The notes beneath the pieces were generated by a model. The model was given only the letters and a program-made list of their open reading frames with translations. It had not been told where the DNA came from and searched no databases. The translations under genes and the position numbers were made by a program. From Legionella micdadei (GTDB lineage Bacteria; Pseudomonadota; Gammaproteobacteria; Legionellales; Legionellaceae), in NCBI RefSeq assembly GCF_000953635.1, contig NZ_LN614830.1, positions 2,471,001 to 2,535,000 of the forward strand: a stretch of 64,000 nucleotides of DNA, written 5' to 3'. This document shows, in pieces, positions 19,546 to 28,534 of the stretch (positions within the stretch are counted from its first letter, which is position 1; the number at the start of each line of letters is the position of its first letter).

Positions 19546-20001
19546 ATGGAAATGATGGAAAACGATAATGCCAATCCAAAAAAAAGCTGTATTATCGATT
19601 TAATTGTCAAAAAACAAGAAAAAGCTTATATCGTCTACGAGGATGAGCAGTTTATTGCCTTTTTAGATCATCGTCCTCTTTTCTACGGCCATACGCTACT
19701 TGCACCCAAAACACATTATAGTACGCTCTACGATTTACCTGATCCCCTCGTTAGTCCTTTGTTTATTTTAACTAAAAAAATCGGAACAGCTGTCGAAAAA
19801 GCCATGGAAGCAAGCGGCAGCTTTATTGCCATGAATAATGTCATAAGCCAGAGTATTCCGCATCTACATATTCACATTGTACCTAGAAACAAACACGATG
19901 GATTAAAGGGATTTTTTTGGCCAAGGACAAAGTATGAAAATGAGAAGCACATCGAAGAAATATTGGGAAAAATTAAAACCCATCTTACTCGATACCCTTA
20001 A
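19546..20001 (+). CDS. HIT family nucleotide hydrolase
   Basis: A histidine-triad protein of about 151 residues; such enzymes cleave nucleoside phosphoramidates or dinucleotides. The triad HLHIHIV is present after SQSIP. The N-terminus has the usual VYEDEQFIAFLDHRP strand pair. I place the start at the ATG at 19546, eight bases after the rimO stop codon; an upstream TTG at 19528 would overlap rimO, and further ATGs occur at 19552 and 19555. It is likely co-transcribed with rimO. Confidence 0.88.
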   Translation: MEMMENDNANPKKSCIIDLIVKKQEKAYIVYEDEQFIAFLDHRPLFYGHTLLAPKTHYSTLYDLPDPLVSPLFILTKKIGTAVEKAMEASGSFIAMNNVISQSIPHLHIHIVPRNKHDGLKGFFWPRTKYENEKHIEEILGKIKTHLTRYP

Positions 20002-20099
20002 AATTATTGCTGGGTCTGAAGAGCAAGCCTAATACCCCTCCCTAACTACATCTATTTTCTTCACTGCAACAGCTTTTGGGTTGTTTCAGCCGATGTCTC

Positions 20100-22220
20100 T
20101 TACAATCTCATCTTTGCGGTATTCAGGTCTTCCCCCCTATGGGAAGCTGGGTGAGGCCGCTTTAAAATTCGAACAGAACCAGTCAAAGGTGGTTTAGCAA
20201 AGAAATTTGGTTTACTACTTAGAGAGGGTTTATGCTTCTGTTGATACTCAGCAAAAAATTCATACCATTTTCCTTTAAGTACATTATCAGTAATTTTGAT
20301 GTATGAAACTTGCCGATCTATTCTTCCTAACGACAATCCACCTATATTACCACTAACGCCCAGATACCTTTTAAAATCCCTAACCAAATCATAAACTTCT
20401 TGATTCCGACCTTTAATTTTTAACGACTCTATATCTATAATTCGGTTCCGCACCCTCGATAAAGCGAGTCGTAATGCATAAATAAGTCCACTACCATCAT
20501 TTTGTTGACCGAAGTTCGTGTGCTGGCTGTTGATATCTGTTCCCATGATACTATCCAAAAAACTTTTAATTGAAAAAATTGGGCAGCTCCCTCCCTCCTG
20601 GAGATATCCTCGCTGGTTGTGAGCAAAATATTCATAGCGAATGCTTGGATCAATTGGATCTCGAATAAAATACCTAATCGCTTGATCATAGGGGATCCCA
20701 CTTAGAAGTTCCCTTAATTGAAAAAGACGCACCCAATCTTGGGCTTCCCGACTCTTCACTGTAGAGTACGTACCATTATTGGCTCCAAAACCTGGGTAAG
20801 GTGCCCGATAAAATAAAAGTAGCCGCTCAATACTTATCAAGTCTCTTAGCGTCTTTTCCATGATAAGTTGATAAAACCGGGGATGAGCAAATGGATCAAT
20901 ATCCAGACCTACAAACTCCCCCTGAGTATTTTGAAAAAAAGGAACTAATTTTGTTATATAAGTTCCGAAACAAGTTCTAGTCTCTTCATTTTTGCCTCTG
21001 GATTTCGATCCTAAATTATTTTCAATTTTAAAATAATCGAAATGGTGAGGAGTATCATCTGGTCCTGCAAGCTGACCGTCGGCAAGAATTCCCACCTTGA
21101 TTATACGGAATATAGAAAAATGATTTGACTTCGCTCCACCTTCTAGGACTATCTCATCAGTATCCGAGCGATTTTGATCATCTGGAAGAAAGCGCAATGT
21201 GGTAAAAAAAGCATCAGGCTGAAGAAAAGCATGAGGATTACCCCAAAACAAATTGTCTATGTTGTCCTGAATAAGCTTTATGATAAACCGTTTATCTTCT
21301 TGTGCCAGCTCATCCGTCGAAGGAAATTCTCCATGAGCGTGTGTGGTGATTTGCGATAAACATTTAGCACAATACTCTCTAAGGTATTTAAGGAATACAA
21401 TGTCAGATTTAAGGCTTTGTCTCAAAGTCTGCAGCTTATCGTAAGCCTCCAGTCGAGTTGCAGCAATTTGAAATCGACAGTAGTCTGTTGGTGATAATGT
21501 ATAGCAATTAATTTCCGCAAAAACTTTTAATGACAATGCATAGGCACTGCAAGCTTGTTCATTTGTAAGTGGCAACCGAGTGTTGTCATAATCCAAAAAC
21601 AACCGATTTGCCGCATCCAAAATATAAGTATTGGAATAAACCTGTTGCAATAGGTGTTTTAGTCGTTCTTCATGGGCTTTTAATGCATAAAGATCAGTAG
21701 AGAGATTCTTTTCAGAAAAAAGAGTGCTTTGGTAGTACTGTATTTTTAAATCTTCCAAAAAAATTGGGGGCATTTCAACAACTTCAGTAGAAGTTAAACA
21801 ATCAAAACTGGGGCGGGGATTATATTTGCCAAAATGAATAAAAAATTCAGCGACATATTTTTTATCTATGATGATAGAGATATTTGCTGGTTGATTGTAT
21901 TTAATTTCGCGACGGTCATCCAACCCAAGTCTGTAAAGATAATTATTTTTGTAATTTCTAAAGTGATTTTCGTTAACTTCATGAGAATCAATTGATTGAT
22001 ATTCTGCGCGAATATTATCAATAAAAAGATTGTAATTCTCTTTAGGGAATACTACTCCGTAAACACCATTGAGAGTACAAAAATATCCTCTATTATCTAC
22101 TACAAATTTTGTACCCATATCAATCTGAAATAGTAGAGGAATAAACATGCTCTTAATTACCCTAGCTTCTGAAAATAGTGTAATTCCATGAACATGAAAG
22201 CACCAATCTTTAAAGTACAT
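20100..22220 (-). CDS. Unrecognised 706-residue protein, effector candidate
   Basis: I do not recognise the family. The protein is soluble, has no signal peptide and has an extended basic C-terminal tail (about residues 665-706). A short motif QEGGSC with C546, then SIKSFLDSIMG, resembles the Cys-bearing helix start of papain-fold proteases, but I cannot assign a His partner. Middle segments such as HHFDYFKIENN and GLDIDPFAHPR look folded. A GGAG site lies five bases before the ATG. It is followed upstream on the same strand by the helicase-ankyrin gene, 132 bases away. Size, AT-rich coding and setting suggest a Dot/Icm substrate; this is inference. Confidence 0.7.
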   Translation of the reverse strand: MYFKDWCFHVHGITLFSEARVIKSMFIPLLFQIDMGTKFVVDNRGYFCTLNGVYGVVFPKENYNLFIDNIRAEYQSIDSHEVNENHFRNYKNNYLYRLGLDDRREIKYNQPANISIIIDKKYVAEFFIHFGKYNPRPSFDCLTSTEVVEMPPIFLEDLKIQYYQSTLFSEKNLSTDLYALKAHEERLKHLLQQVYSNTYILDAANRLFLDYDNTRLPLTNEQACSAYALSLKVFAEINCYTLSPTDYCRFQIAATRLEAYDKLQTLRQSLKSDIVFLKYLREYCAKCLSQITTHAHGEFPSTDELAQEDKRFIIKLIQDNIDNLFWGNPHAFLQPDAFFTTLRFLPDDQNRSDTDEIVLEGGAKSNHFSIFRIIKVGILADGQLAGPDDTPHHFDYFKIENNLGSKSRGKNEETRTCFGTYITKLVPFFQNTQGEFVGLDIDPFAHPRFYQLIMEKTLRDLISIERLLLFYRAPYPGFGANNGTYSTVKSREAQDWVRLFQLRELLSGIPYDQAIRYFIRDPIDPSIRYEYFAHNQRGYLQEGGSCPIFSIKSFLDSIMGTDINSQHTNFGQQNDGSGLIYALRLALSRVRNRIIDIESLKIKGRNQEVYDLVRDFKRYLGVSGNIGGLSLGRIDRQVSYIKITDNVLKGKWYEFFAEYQQKHKPSLSSKPNFFAKPPLTGSVRILKRPHPASHRGEDLNTAKMRL

Positions 22221-22352
22221 TATTTCTCCACAATAATTTTATTCACACTGCACTTGACAACAATATTCTATATATTTAGGGCCAATTGAAAGACTCCTTT
22301 GGGGATAACACAATAATGAGAAAACAGAGGTTCCCCGAGTCAAGCCAGATTG

Positions 22353-25300
22353 CTATGAGATATTTAAGGATATATAACCTAACGGTACTTCAGTTACTTC
22401 AACGCTTGCTTTTTTGTTTTGGTTTGGTGAAGGAGTCCCTTTTCCTATATCTTTTAAACCAATTGTTTTTATGAGCTCCTCAAGTGTTATGCCTTTTTTA
22501 TTTGGCTTTTTGCAAACGCTATCATCTATCATAGAGTAAATTGACAGTATCATATCCCGATTCACCCTATTTTCGATAGCCCAGTGAAGCCAAGTATTAC
22601 CTTCGCTATCTTGCTTAGATAAAGCATCGATTAATCTGCAGTTTTCACAAAAACCCAATAATAAATTGATTCCCACAGGCCCCACAGCTTCTGTAGCCAA
22701 TTGATATAAGTAGGATTTTTTCTCTTTTAGTTCATCCCATTTTTTATGGGGAGGACAAATAATGGCAGTATCGATTTGTAAAGCAAAATTAACATTTTCC
22801 TTCAGAATTGAATATAAAAAGAAGCATCCGTTTACTGAATTAAACAATACTTCTAAAGGAGTACAATTTTTTCCTGGAATTTTTTCTGAGAAAAATTTTC
22901 CATTAAAACAATTCCAATCATGCTCCCAAAGCGCTCCTGATTCGAACACTTGTACAACTTGATTGCTTGTAAGTAAACGCGTTACTAGATATTCCTCCTT
23001 GCACAATGGAGTAAATAACCTTCTGCAAATCGTGCTAGGATGAGAATGGAATAATTTTTTTAAATTCTGGTGGCCCCACACATGGTTTAATGCCGAATTT
23101 ATTTGAAGCTCCGATGAAGACATATGGGAAGGGGATGTTTTCTTCTGCTTTAGTGTATCAACCAACCCTGGCATACACACGTTTAGCAAACCAGCTAAAG
23201 AACGATCCTCATTGTTTTTTCTTTCAAGAATTTCCATATTCAATGTAGGGCTCGATACCATGAGTGATGTCAGATCGAATCTATCTTGCTCTGCCGCCCA
23301 TTGAAACCAGGTATTACCTTTCACATCCGGTTTACAGAACTCATTATATAAATCTGTTGCCATCAAAAATTTTAATACATTTATCCCGTTGGGCTGCGCT
23401 ATCCTATTTTCATTCATTAAATGAAATAAAAGCGTATTTGGATTATTTAATTCTTCCCATGTTTTATGAGGAGGACATAGTATGTGAGTAACCGATAATG
23501 TCAAAATGAGAAATGGGTTGTAATAAAGAATATAATATAAAAAGCTCAAACCTCCTACTGACTTGGCTAATAATTCAAATGGGGTGAGATTATTAGGATG
23601 GCCAGGAATAGGTTTGGAAAAATGCTCGCCTGTGAATTTATAAACACTCTCTTTATGCTTATCTAAAAATTCCAACAAAATCTCATTTTTTTCACTTTCA
23701 AGAATGTGGCTTAATAAACATTGACCATCTGGCATTGGGATGGCAAACAAAAATCTAAAAAGCTTATCTTCATCGCAGGCAAATAGACGTTCGAGATTAT
23801 TGATTGTCAGACTGTTAAATAGATCGACAACATATTCTTGGGGCGTTCTTTGGGGCTTAGGTTGTGGTAGTAATGCATGGGATATCACCTCACTAAATCG
23901 CTTCGAAGTTTGCTCGCGTGGAGGGTTAGTAACAAGAGATGATTTTGTCGGGAGGGTAGCATTCTGCTGTTCCACAGGACCTACATCCTTTTTTCCTTTC
24001 CGGTTCTTCTTCTTTTTCTTGCTTTTTTTCGACCGTTTGTCTTCTTGTGCGGGCGATTGTTCAGCCGCTTGCGTGTTTTTAAGCCCGGGTTTATCAGCCA
24101 CAGGATTTACCACCGATGCCAGTTTAATCTCATGCTCTTTTCTAAATGCCTCAAATTCTTCCGGTTTATGCCCCAATTTATGAATATAAATCTCTCTCGC
24201 TTGCGGCAAACCTTGCTTCACAAAATCAATGGCTTTGGATAACCACTCTCGACGCAACTCCTCCTCCGTTTTTGTCGATACTGCAAACGTTACTTCTTGA
24301 GCTTCTTCTTTATTGGGCAACCCCACTCCCAGCAATTGATATAAATGCCGTAACGCATGATGCCTTTTCTGGTTGATGATTAAATGCTCGGTTGCACGCG
24401 AACATGCCGTGAAAAACTGGTTCATCGGAGGGCCAAAGCGCTCATCACCCTGCCCTTTCTTCGCCCGGTGGGCCGCCTTCGATTTATCCAAAAGCACATC
24501 CGGGTTTACTTTCAAATACTCTTCAAGAATATCATCTGCTTCACGAAGAAGCTCTGTCGGCTCAAGTATTTTGTGCGCAACAACCGTCCGAAACTCCAAC
24601 CCTTTAATCTGCTCAACGGTAAATACCATTTCCGTTTTATACAGCTTGCGCGCTTCCTCCACATATTCCGCTTGCGTTACCACCGCAAACTGCGTCGTCT
24701 TAGCTAACTCATGCAAAAACTTCAGGGTCTCTTCATCAGGCCCTTCAACCCATCGGATACTGCCCGCTTTCTTTTTCCCAGAACAACCTGTGATTTTCGA
24801 TTGCCCCAACTTATCATCGCTACCACCCGTTAAAACATTGCGGATACCCACCGCATTATTCAAAAATGGAACCACAACCTCCGGGCAACGATGCGAGAAT
24901 GGCAACTCAATGTGACTCACCTCATAGCCCATCTTTCGCAACGTCTCAACTATATAAGGGCGCTTCGATTTAGAATCATTTAAACTTTGACGGGTATCAA
25001 TACAAAGGCATACTTGACCAGCCTTCGCTAATTCCAGCAAATTGCGAAGCTGCAAATAGGACAAATCTTGCGATTCATCAACCACCACCATCTCATAACG
25101 ACCTTTCACAACAAACGGGAAAAAAGCAAGGTCAACTTTCTTCTCCGATTTAAGAAATATTTGATACGCTTCATACGCCGCGTAAATCCATCCCTTCTCT
25201 TCTGAATCATGAAATATACTTTGCTTCCCTCCTAAGGACAGGTACCCCGCTTCATCATATCCCGATAAAATCCGAAACTCTTGATAGACTTGGCTGCCCT

Positions 25301-26150
25301 TCTCCTTTAATTCCTCCAATTTCCCTTTTCGCCAACCTTGGGTGGACTCTCGCGCTTTTAATTCTTCCTGCTTCTTCGAAACATAGTGCCTAAACCACTC
25401 TGCAAACTCCTCCTTATCAACTAGTGTTTTACCCGCTAACTCTTCTCCATGAAGCACTCTCGCCAACGACTCATACGATTGATACCCAACCCGGCCCTCC
25501 GCTTCAGCCGGTAATCCTTCCGCACTACCCCTCTGCATCTGCTCAACTAAGCGCGATGATTGCGTCACATACAAAACACCATTATTCCCCTCTAACGGCA
25601 AACCATTCAGCAACGGATTCATTAAAAATAACGACACACACGACTTCCCTGAACCAGGAGGGCCACTCACTAACAACGGTAATTTCGCCTTTAACGCTTC
25701 CTCTTGTTTACTGTTTAACTCAATGAAATTCTGATTGTAATACTCAAGGCCTACCCATTTTATCCCCGTCCCTTCTTTATTACCCTGCAAATTAGAAACC
25801 AAACCTTCCTCTTGCCCTGATTGCTCCAACACCTCCTCTAAATAATGGCGATATTTCTCCAAATAGCGTTCGCAATATCCAGGAATCACCACAAATGGAC
25901 TCCGGTGATATTGATGTCCTATGTCTTTCAAAAACAAAATATACGGATGGCCTTTTACTTCCGCATTCGCAAACAGTAAACGATTCCCTTGACTCGCCCT
26001 AACACTGTAAACATACGGCTTTACTATCCATTCTAATCCTAGCGATTTATATTCCCCTCTTACCAACTTCTCTATAATTGGCTTGTATTCCTCTAACTTC
26101 TCCTCATCGCCTATCAGTCCTTGCCAATAATGTATCGTTCCGGGGGCCAT
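22353..26150 (-). CDS. Superfamily 1 helicase fused to duplicated ankyrin-like domain
   Basis: A 1265-residue protein. Residues 1-640 are a UvrD/Rep-type P-loop helicase: Walker A GPPGSGKS at 163-170, Walker B VVDESQD near 356-362, an IKGLEF motif at 515-520 and TACSRATEHL at 581-590. A Lys-rich linker (about 705-721, KKSKKKKKNRKGKK) leads to a C-terminal region with two related units containing TPFELL or TPLEVL, CPPHKxWxEL, and GNTWxxWA, the last being ankyrin-like. The coding strand of the helicase part is visibly more GC- and AAG/GAG-rich than the C-terminal part. It may act on nucleic acid; secretion to the host is possible but unproven. Confidence 0.8.
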   Translation of the reverse strand: MAPGTIHYWQGLIGDEEKLEEYKPIIEKLVRGEYKSLGLEWIVKPYVYSVRASQGNRLLFANAEVKGHPYILFLKDIGHQYHRSPFVVIPGYCERYLEKYRHYLEEVLEQSGQEEGLVSNLQGNKEGTGIKWVGLEYYNQNFIELNSKQEEALKAKLPLLVSGPPGSGKSCVSLFLMNPLLNGLPLEGNNGVLYVTQSSRLVEQMQRGSAEGLPAEAEGRVGYQSYESLARVLHGEELAGKTLVDKEEFAEWFRHYVSKKQEELKARESTQGWRKGKLEELKEKGSQVYQEFRILSGYDEAGYLSLGGKQSIFHDSEEKGWIYAAYEAYQIFLKSEKKVDLAFFPFVVKGRYEMVVVDESQDLSYLQLRNLLELAKAGQVCLCIDTRQSLNDSKSKRPYIVETLRKMGYEVSHIELPFSHRCPEVVVPFLNNAVGIRNVLTGGSDDKLGQSKITGCSGKKKAGSIRWVEGPDEETLKFLHELAKTTQFAVVTQAEYVEEARKLYKTEMVFTVEQIKGLEFRTVVAHKILEPTELLREADDILEEYLKVNPDVLLDKSKAAHRAKKGQGDERFGPPMNQFFTACSRATEHLIINQKRHHALRHLYQLLGVGLPNKEEAQEVTFAVSTKTEEELRREWLSKAIDFVKQGLPQAREIYIHKLGHKPEEFEAFRKEHEIKLASVVNPVADKPGLKNTQAAEQSPAQEDKRSKKSKKKKKNRKGKKDVGPVEQQNATLPTKSSLVTNPPREQTSKRFSEVISHALLPQPKPQRTPQEYVVDLFNSLTINNLERLFACDEDKLFRFLFAIPMPDGQCLLSHILESEKNEILLEFLDKHKESVYKFTGEHFSKPIPGHPNNLTPFELLAKSVGGLSFLYYILYYNPFLILTLSVTHILCPPHKTWEELNNPNTLLFHLMNENRIAQPNGINVLKFLMATDLYNEFCKPDVKGNTWFQWAAEQDRFDLTSLMVSSPTLNMEILERKNNEDRSLAGLLNVCMPGLVDTLKQKKTSPSHMSSSELQINSALNHVWGHQNLKKLFHSHPSTICRRLFTPLCKEEYLVTRLLTSNQVVQVFESGALWEHDWNCFNGKFFSEKIPGKNCTPLEVLFNSVNGCFFLYSILKENVNFALQIDTAIICPPHKKWDELKEKKSYLYQLATEAVGPVGINLLLGFCENCRLIDALSKQDSEGNTWLHWAIENRVNRDMILSIYSMIDDSVCKKPNKKGITLEELIKTIGLKDIGKGTPSPNQNKKASVEVTEVPLGYISLNIS

Positions 26151-26296
26151 CTAAATTTCCTATAAATCTCAAAAAAACCGCACATTGTACAATTTGGTTT
26201 TATTTTGTCAATTGAAAATGGTTAAAATTTTAACAATGCGAGCGAGCGGGTATGCTGAAGTTCCATGGTTAATCAAAATGAAGATAATGATACGCT

Positions 26297-28201
26297 CTAT
26301 TTTGCGTAGTATTTGCGCATTAAAATCAAGACCTGTTTAAGCACGTCTTTTCTAGGTTCGGCATCAGGCTCAGGTTCTGCATGGCGATTAGTGATTGTTA
26401 TTCCACCTGAAACTTGCAAAGTAGTGAGTCGATCGGGTTCGATAATGCCCATGTTGATATAACTTCCCGCCAAAATAAAAGGGGCGCGTCCCTCTTTAAT
26501 CAATAAGTCTTGGCCAATGCTATAGTCTTGAACTGGATTGCTGCAATCAAATAAACGCTTAATCAACGTAGGCGCTATATCATAACTCGTTGTTGTGTAT
26601 TCAATCGTACGGGGTGGTTCACCTGGCCAATGGATGATTAGCGGAACATGCGTTTGCGTTTCAGTATAGTTGCTGGTATGTCCCCAATAATTTTGTTTAT
26701 TATCGTTAAATTCTTGGCCATGATCAGCCGTGAATATGACAATACTATTATTTAGATATCCCTGCTGCTCGATGATATCAAGGATTTTAGCAATTTGCCC
26801 ATCATCAAAATTCACGGCATTCAAATAGCGGTTATAGTAAGGAATAGGATCATCGCTGTTGGTCATTGTGATACGGGTGCATTCTTTCAATGCTGGTTGA
26901 TAAGGCGTCGCAAAATTCTGATCACGACAAAATCCATGAGGCGCATCATAAAAAAGGTACAAGAAAAAAGGCGATTTGTGGTTTTTATCGAGCAAAAAAT
27001 CAATGGCTTTTTGGGTGATATCCCTATCTTTATCGCCAATATTGTCTTTTGGCGAACCATCAGATCCGATATTAGTTAACCCATTAAAAATAGTTTTATC
27101 GAACGGAGGAGTAGAAATGAGGCTAGACCAAAAAATATGGGTTGAATAACCATACTTAATCAATAAGTCGGTAAAAATAGCACGTACATTTTGCTTTAAT
27201 GCGGCCGTCCAATAGTTACTGGGAATTGAATAAAATATCGAAAATAATCCAGGCTGAGTGGAATTACCACCGCTTATGTGATTTAAAAACTGCCAATTAT
27301 TTTTAGCAAATCGCGCCACATTCGGCATATATCCCTTTTGCACACTGTCAAATCGCAACGAATCGACCATAATCAAAATAATATTATAAGGACGGGCGGG
27401 CTTTTTGCACTGCAACGGATGAAGCGGATAATTCATTTTATCGTTAGGGAAAAAAGGCTGGGCAAAATCAGCTTCACTAAAGCGCCTTAAGATATCATGC
27501 GCATCTTTGTTAGGAATGAAATAAGCAAACAGCTGATTAAAATGGGGGAGATTGAGAGTTTGCTGAGTAAAAAGATTGACATTATTAACTACTGATAAGA
27601 CTAAAATGTAATAACAAAAAAAGAACCCGCCACACCAGCAGTAAGTGATTTTCTTACCAATTTTATAGCGCTCTGTTACAACGACTTTTTTCCATACCAC
27701 CCAGGCAAGAAAAATTTCTAACAAACATACTAGAGAAATGACAGCAAGACTAAAAAATATCTCTTGTCGAGAGAGATCAAAAACTTCATTCCAACGACTG
27801 TGAAAAAGCATCGTTAAAATAGTCAAATTAAGATGAAATTTGAACATCATGTAAATACGACTATCAATAATTAATAGGGTTACACTTATGGTGGCGACGC
27901 ACACGCTTAGTAACCAAATTAAACGCTTAGATGGCAAAAAATAAGCAATAAGCAACAGGATCCCAGCAGGAATAAATGCTAGCAGCATCATATAAGATAA
28001 ATAGTTAATCAATGCAAAACTAACAATTAAAATTTTGCCAAGTATTCCTGTGAAGCTAACTACGTAGTTGGTGAACAAAGTTCTTGATAAGAAAGTGATT
28101 TTTAGGAACTCAAAACCCAATAACCAAAACAGGAAAGCATTGGTTAGGAAAAACCAGCCTATGAACCGAAAAATTTTTCCTTTAGTATCTTGATAGTTCA
28201 T
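26297..28201 (-). CDS. YejM/PbgA-like membrane sulfatase-fold protein, copy 1
   Basis: A 634-residue protein with about five N-terminal membrane segments (DUF3413 type) and a periplasmic sulfatase-fold domain. The domain starts with NIILIMVDSLRFD and holds FTADHGQEF and YWGH. YejM (PbgA) controls lipopolysaccharide amount by acting on LapB/FtsH in enterobacteria, and it lacks the usual sulfatase catalytic Cys/Ser context. The same seems true here, where the region after SLRFD reads GYMPNV. It is a tandem paralogue of the next gene, on the same strand, 333 bases apart. The two copies may have split roles. Confidence 0.85.
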   Translation of the reverse strand: MNYQDTKGKIFRFIGWFFLTNAFLFWLLGFEFLKITFLSRTLFTNYVVSFTGILGKILIVSFALINYLSYMMLLAFIPAGILLLIAYFLPSKRLIWLLSVCVATISVTLLIIDSRIYMMFKFHLNLTILTMLFHSRWNEVFDLSRQEIFFSLAVISLVCLLEIFLAWVVWKKVVVTERYKIGKKITYCWCGGFFFCYYILVLSVVNNVNLFTQQTLNLPHFNQLFAYFIPNKDAHDILRRFSEADFAQPFFPNDKMNYPLHPLQCKKPARPYNIILIMVDSLRFDSVQKGYMPNVARFAKNNWQFLNHISGGNSTQPGLFSIFYSIPSNYWTAALKQNVRAIFTDLLIKYGYSTHIFWSSLISTPPFDKTIFNGLTNIGSDGSPKDNIGDKDRDITQKAIDFLLDKNHKSPFFLYLFYDAPHGFCRDQNFATPYQPALKECTRITMTNSDDPIPYYNRYLNAVNFDDGQIAKILDIIEQQGYLNNSIVIFTADHGQEFNDNKQNYWGHTSNYTETQTHVPLIIHWPGEPPRTIEYTTTSYDIAPTLIKRLFDCSNPVQDYSIGQDLLIKEGRAPFILAGSYINMGIIEPDRLTTLQVSGGITITNRHAEPEPDAEPRKDVLKQVLILMRKYYAK

Positions 28202-28534
28202 TCCATGAGTATAGTTTAATATCCAAATAAATAAGTTAACTGATGAATTCCATAAAGTCGAATTTTATTCTTAATTAGCGGGTAAGATCGGCAAATTTCT
28301 ACGGACGCAAGCCTCGTATATTTAATAAACTCTCATTGCGGTACAAAAAATCAAAAACTACTTTTTGCATCTAAGATTAAATTCTTCAATTTATCTCGGC
28401 GTTGTTGCAAAATGCCTCACCTTCCTCCCCAGCACGAAGTGTGGGGAAAAAGCGGAACCCCCATAAAACCGGAGAGAAAATTGTCATTTTTATCTGCTTT
28501 ATTTTTTGTCCTGCACAGACTAAAAATGGTTGAA
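28202..28534. other. Gap between the two yejM-like genes
   Basis: About 330 bases. There is an imperfect short hairpin near 28423-28446 around CCCCAGCAC and GTGTGGGG, but no T run and no gene. It presumably contains the promoter of copy 1. Confidence 0.35.

Noticed and set aside
28384-28450. Insertion-sequence end (GGCGTTGTTGCAAAA)
   Set aside because: Resembles the tip of some IS6-type elements, but no transposase, matching inverted end or target duplication is present.
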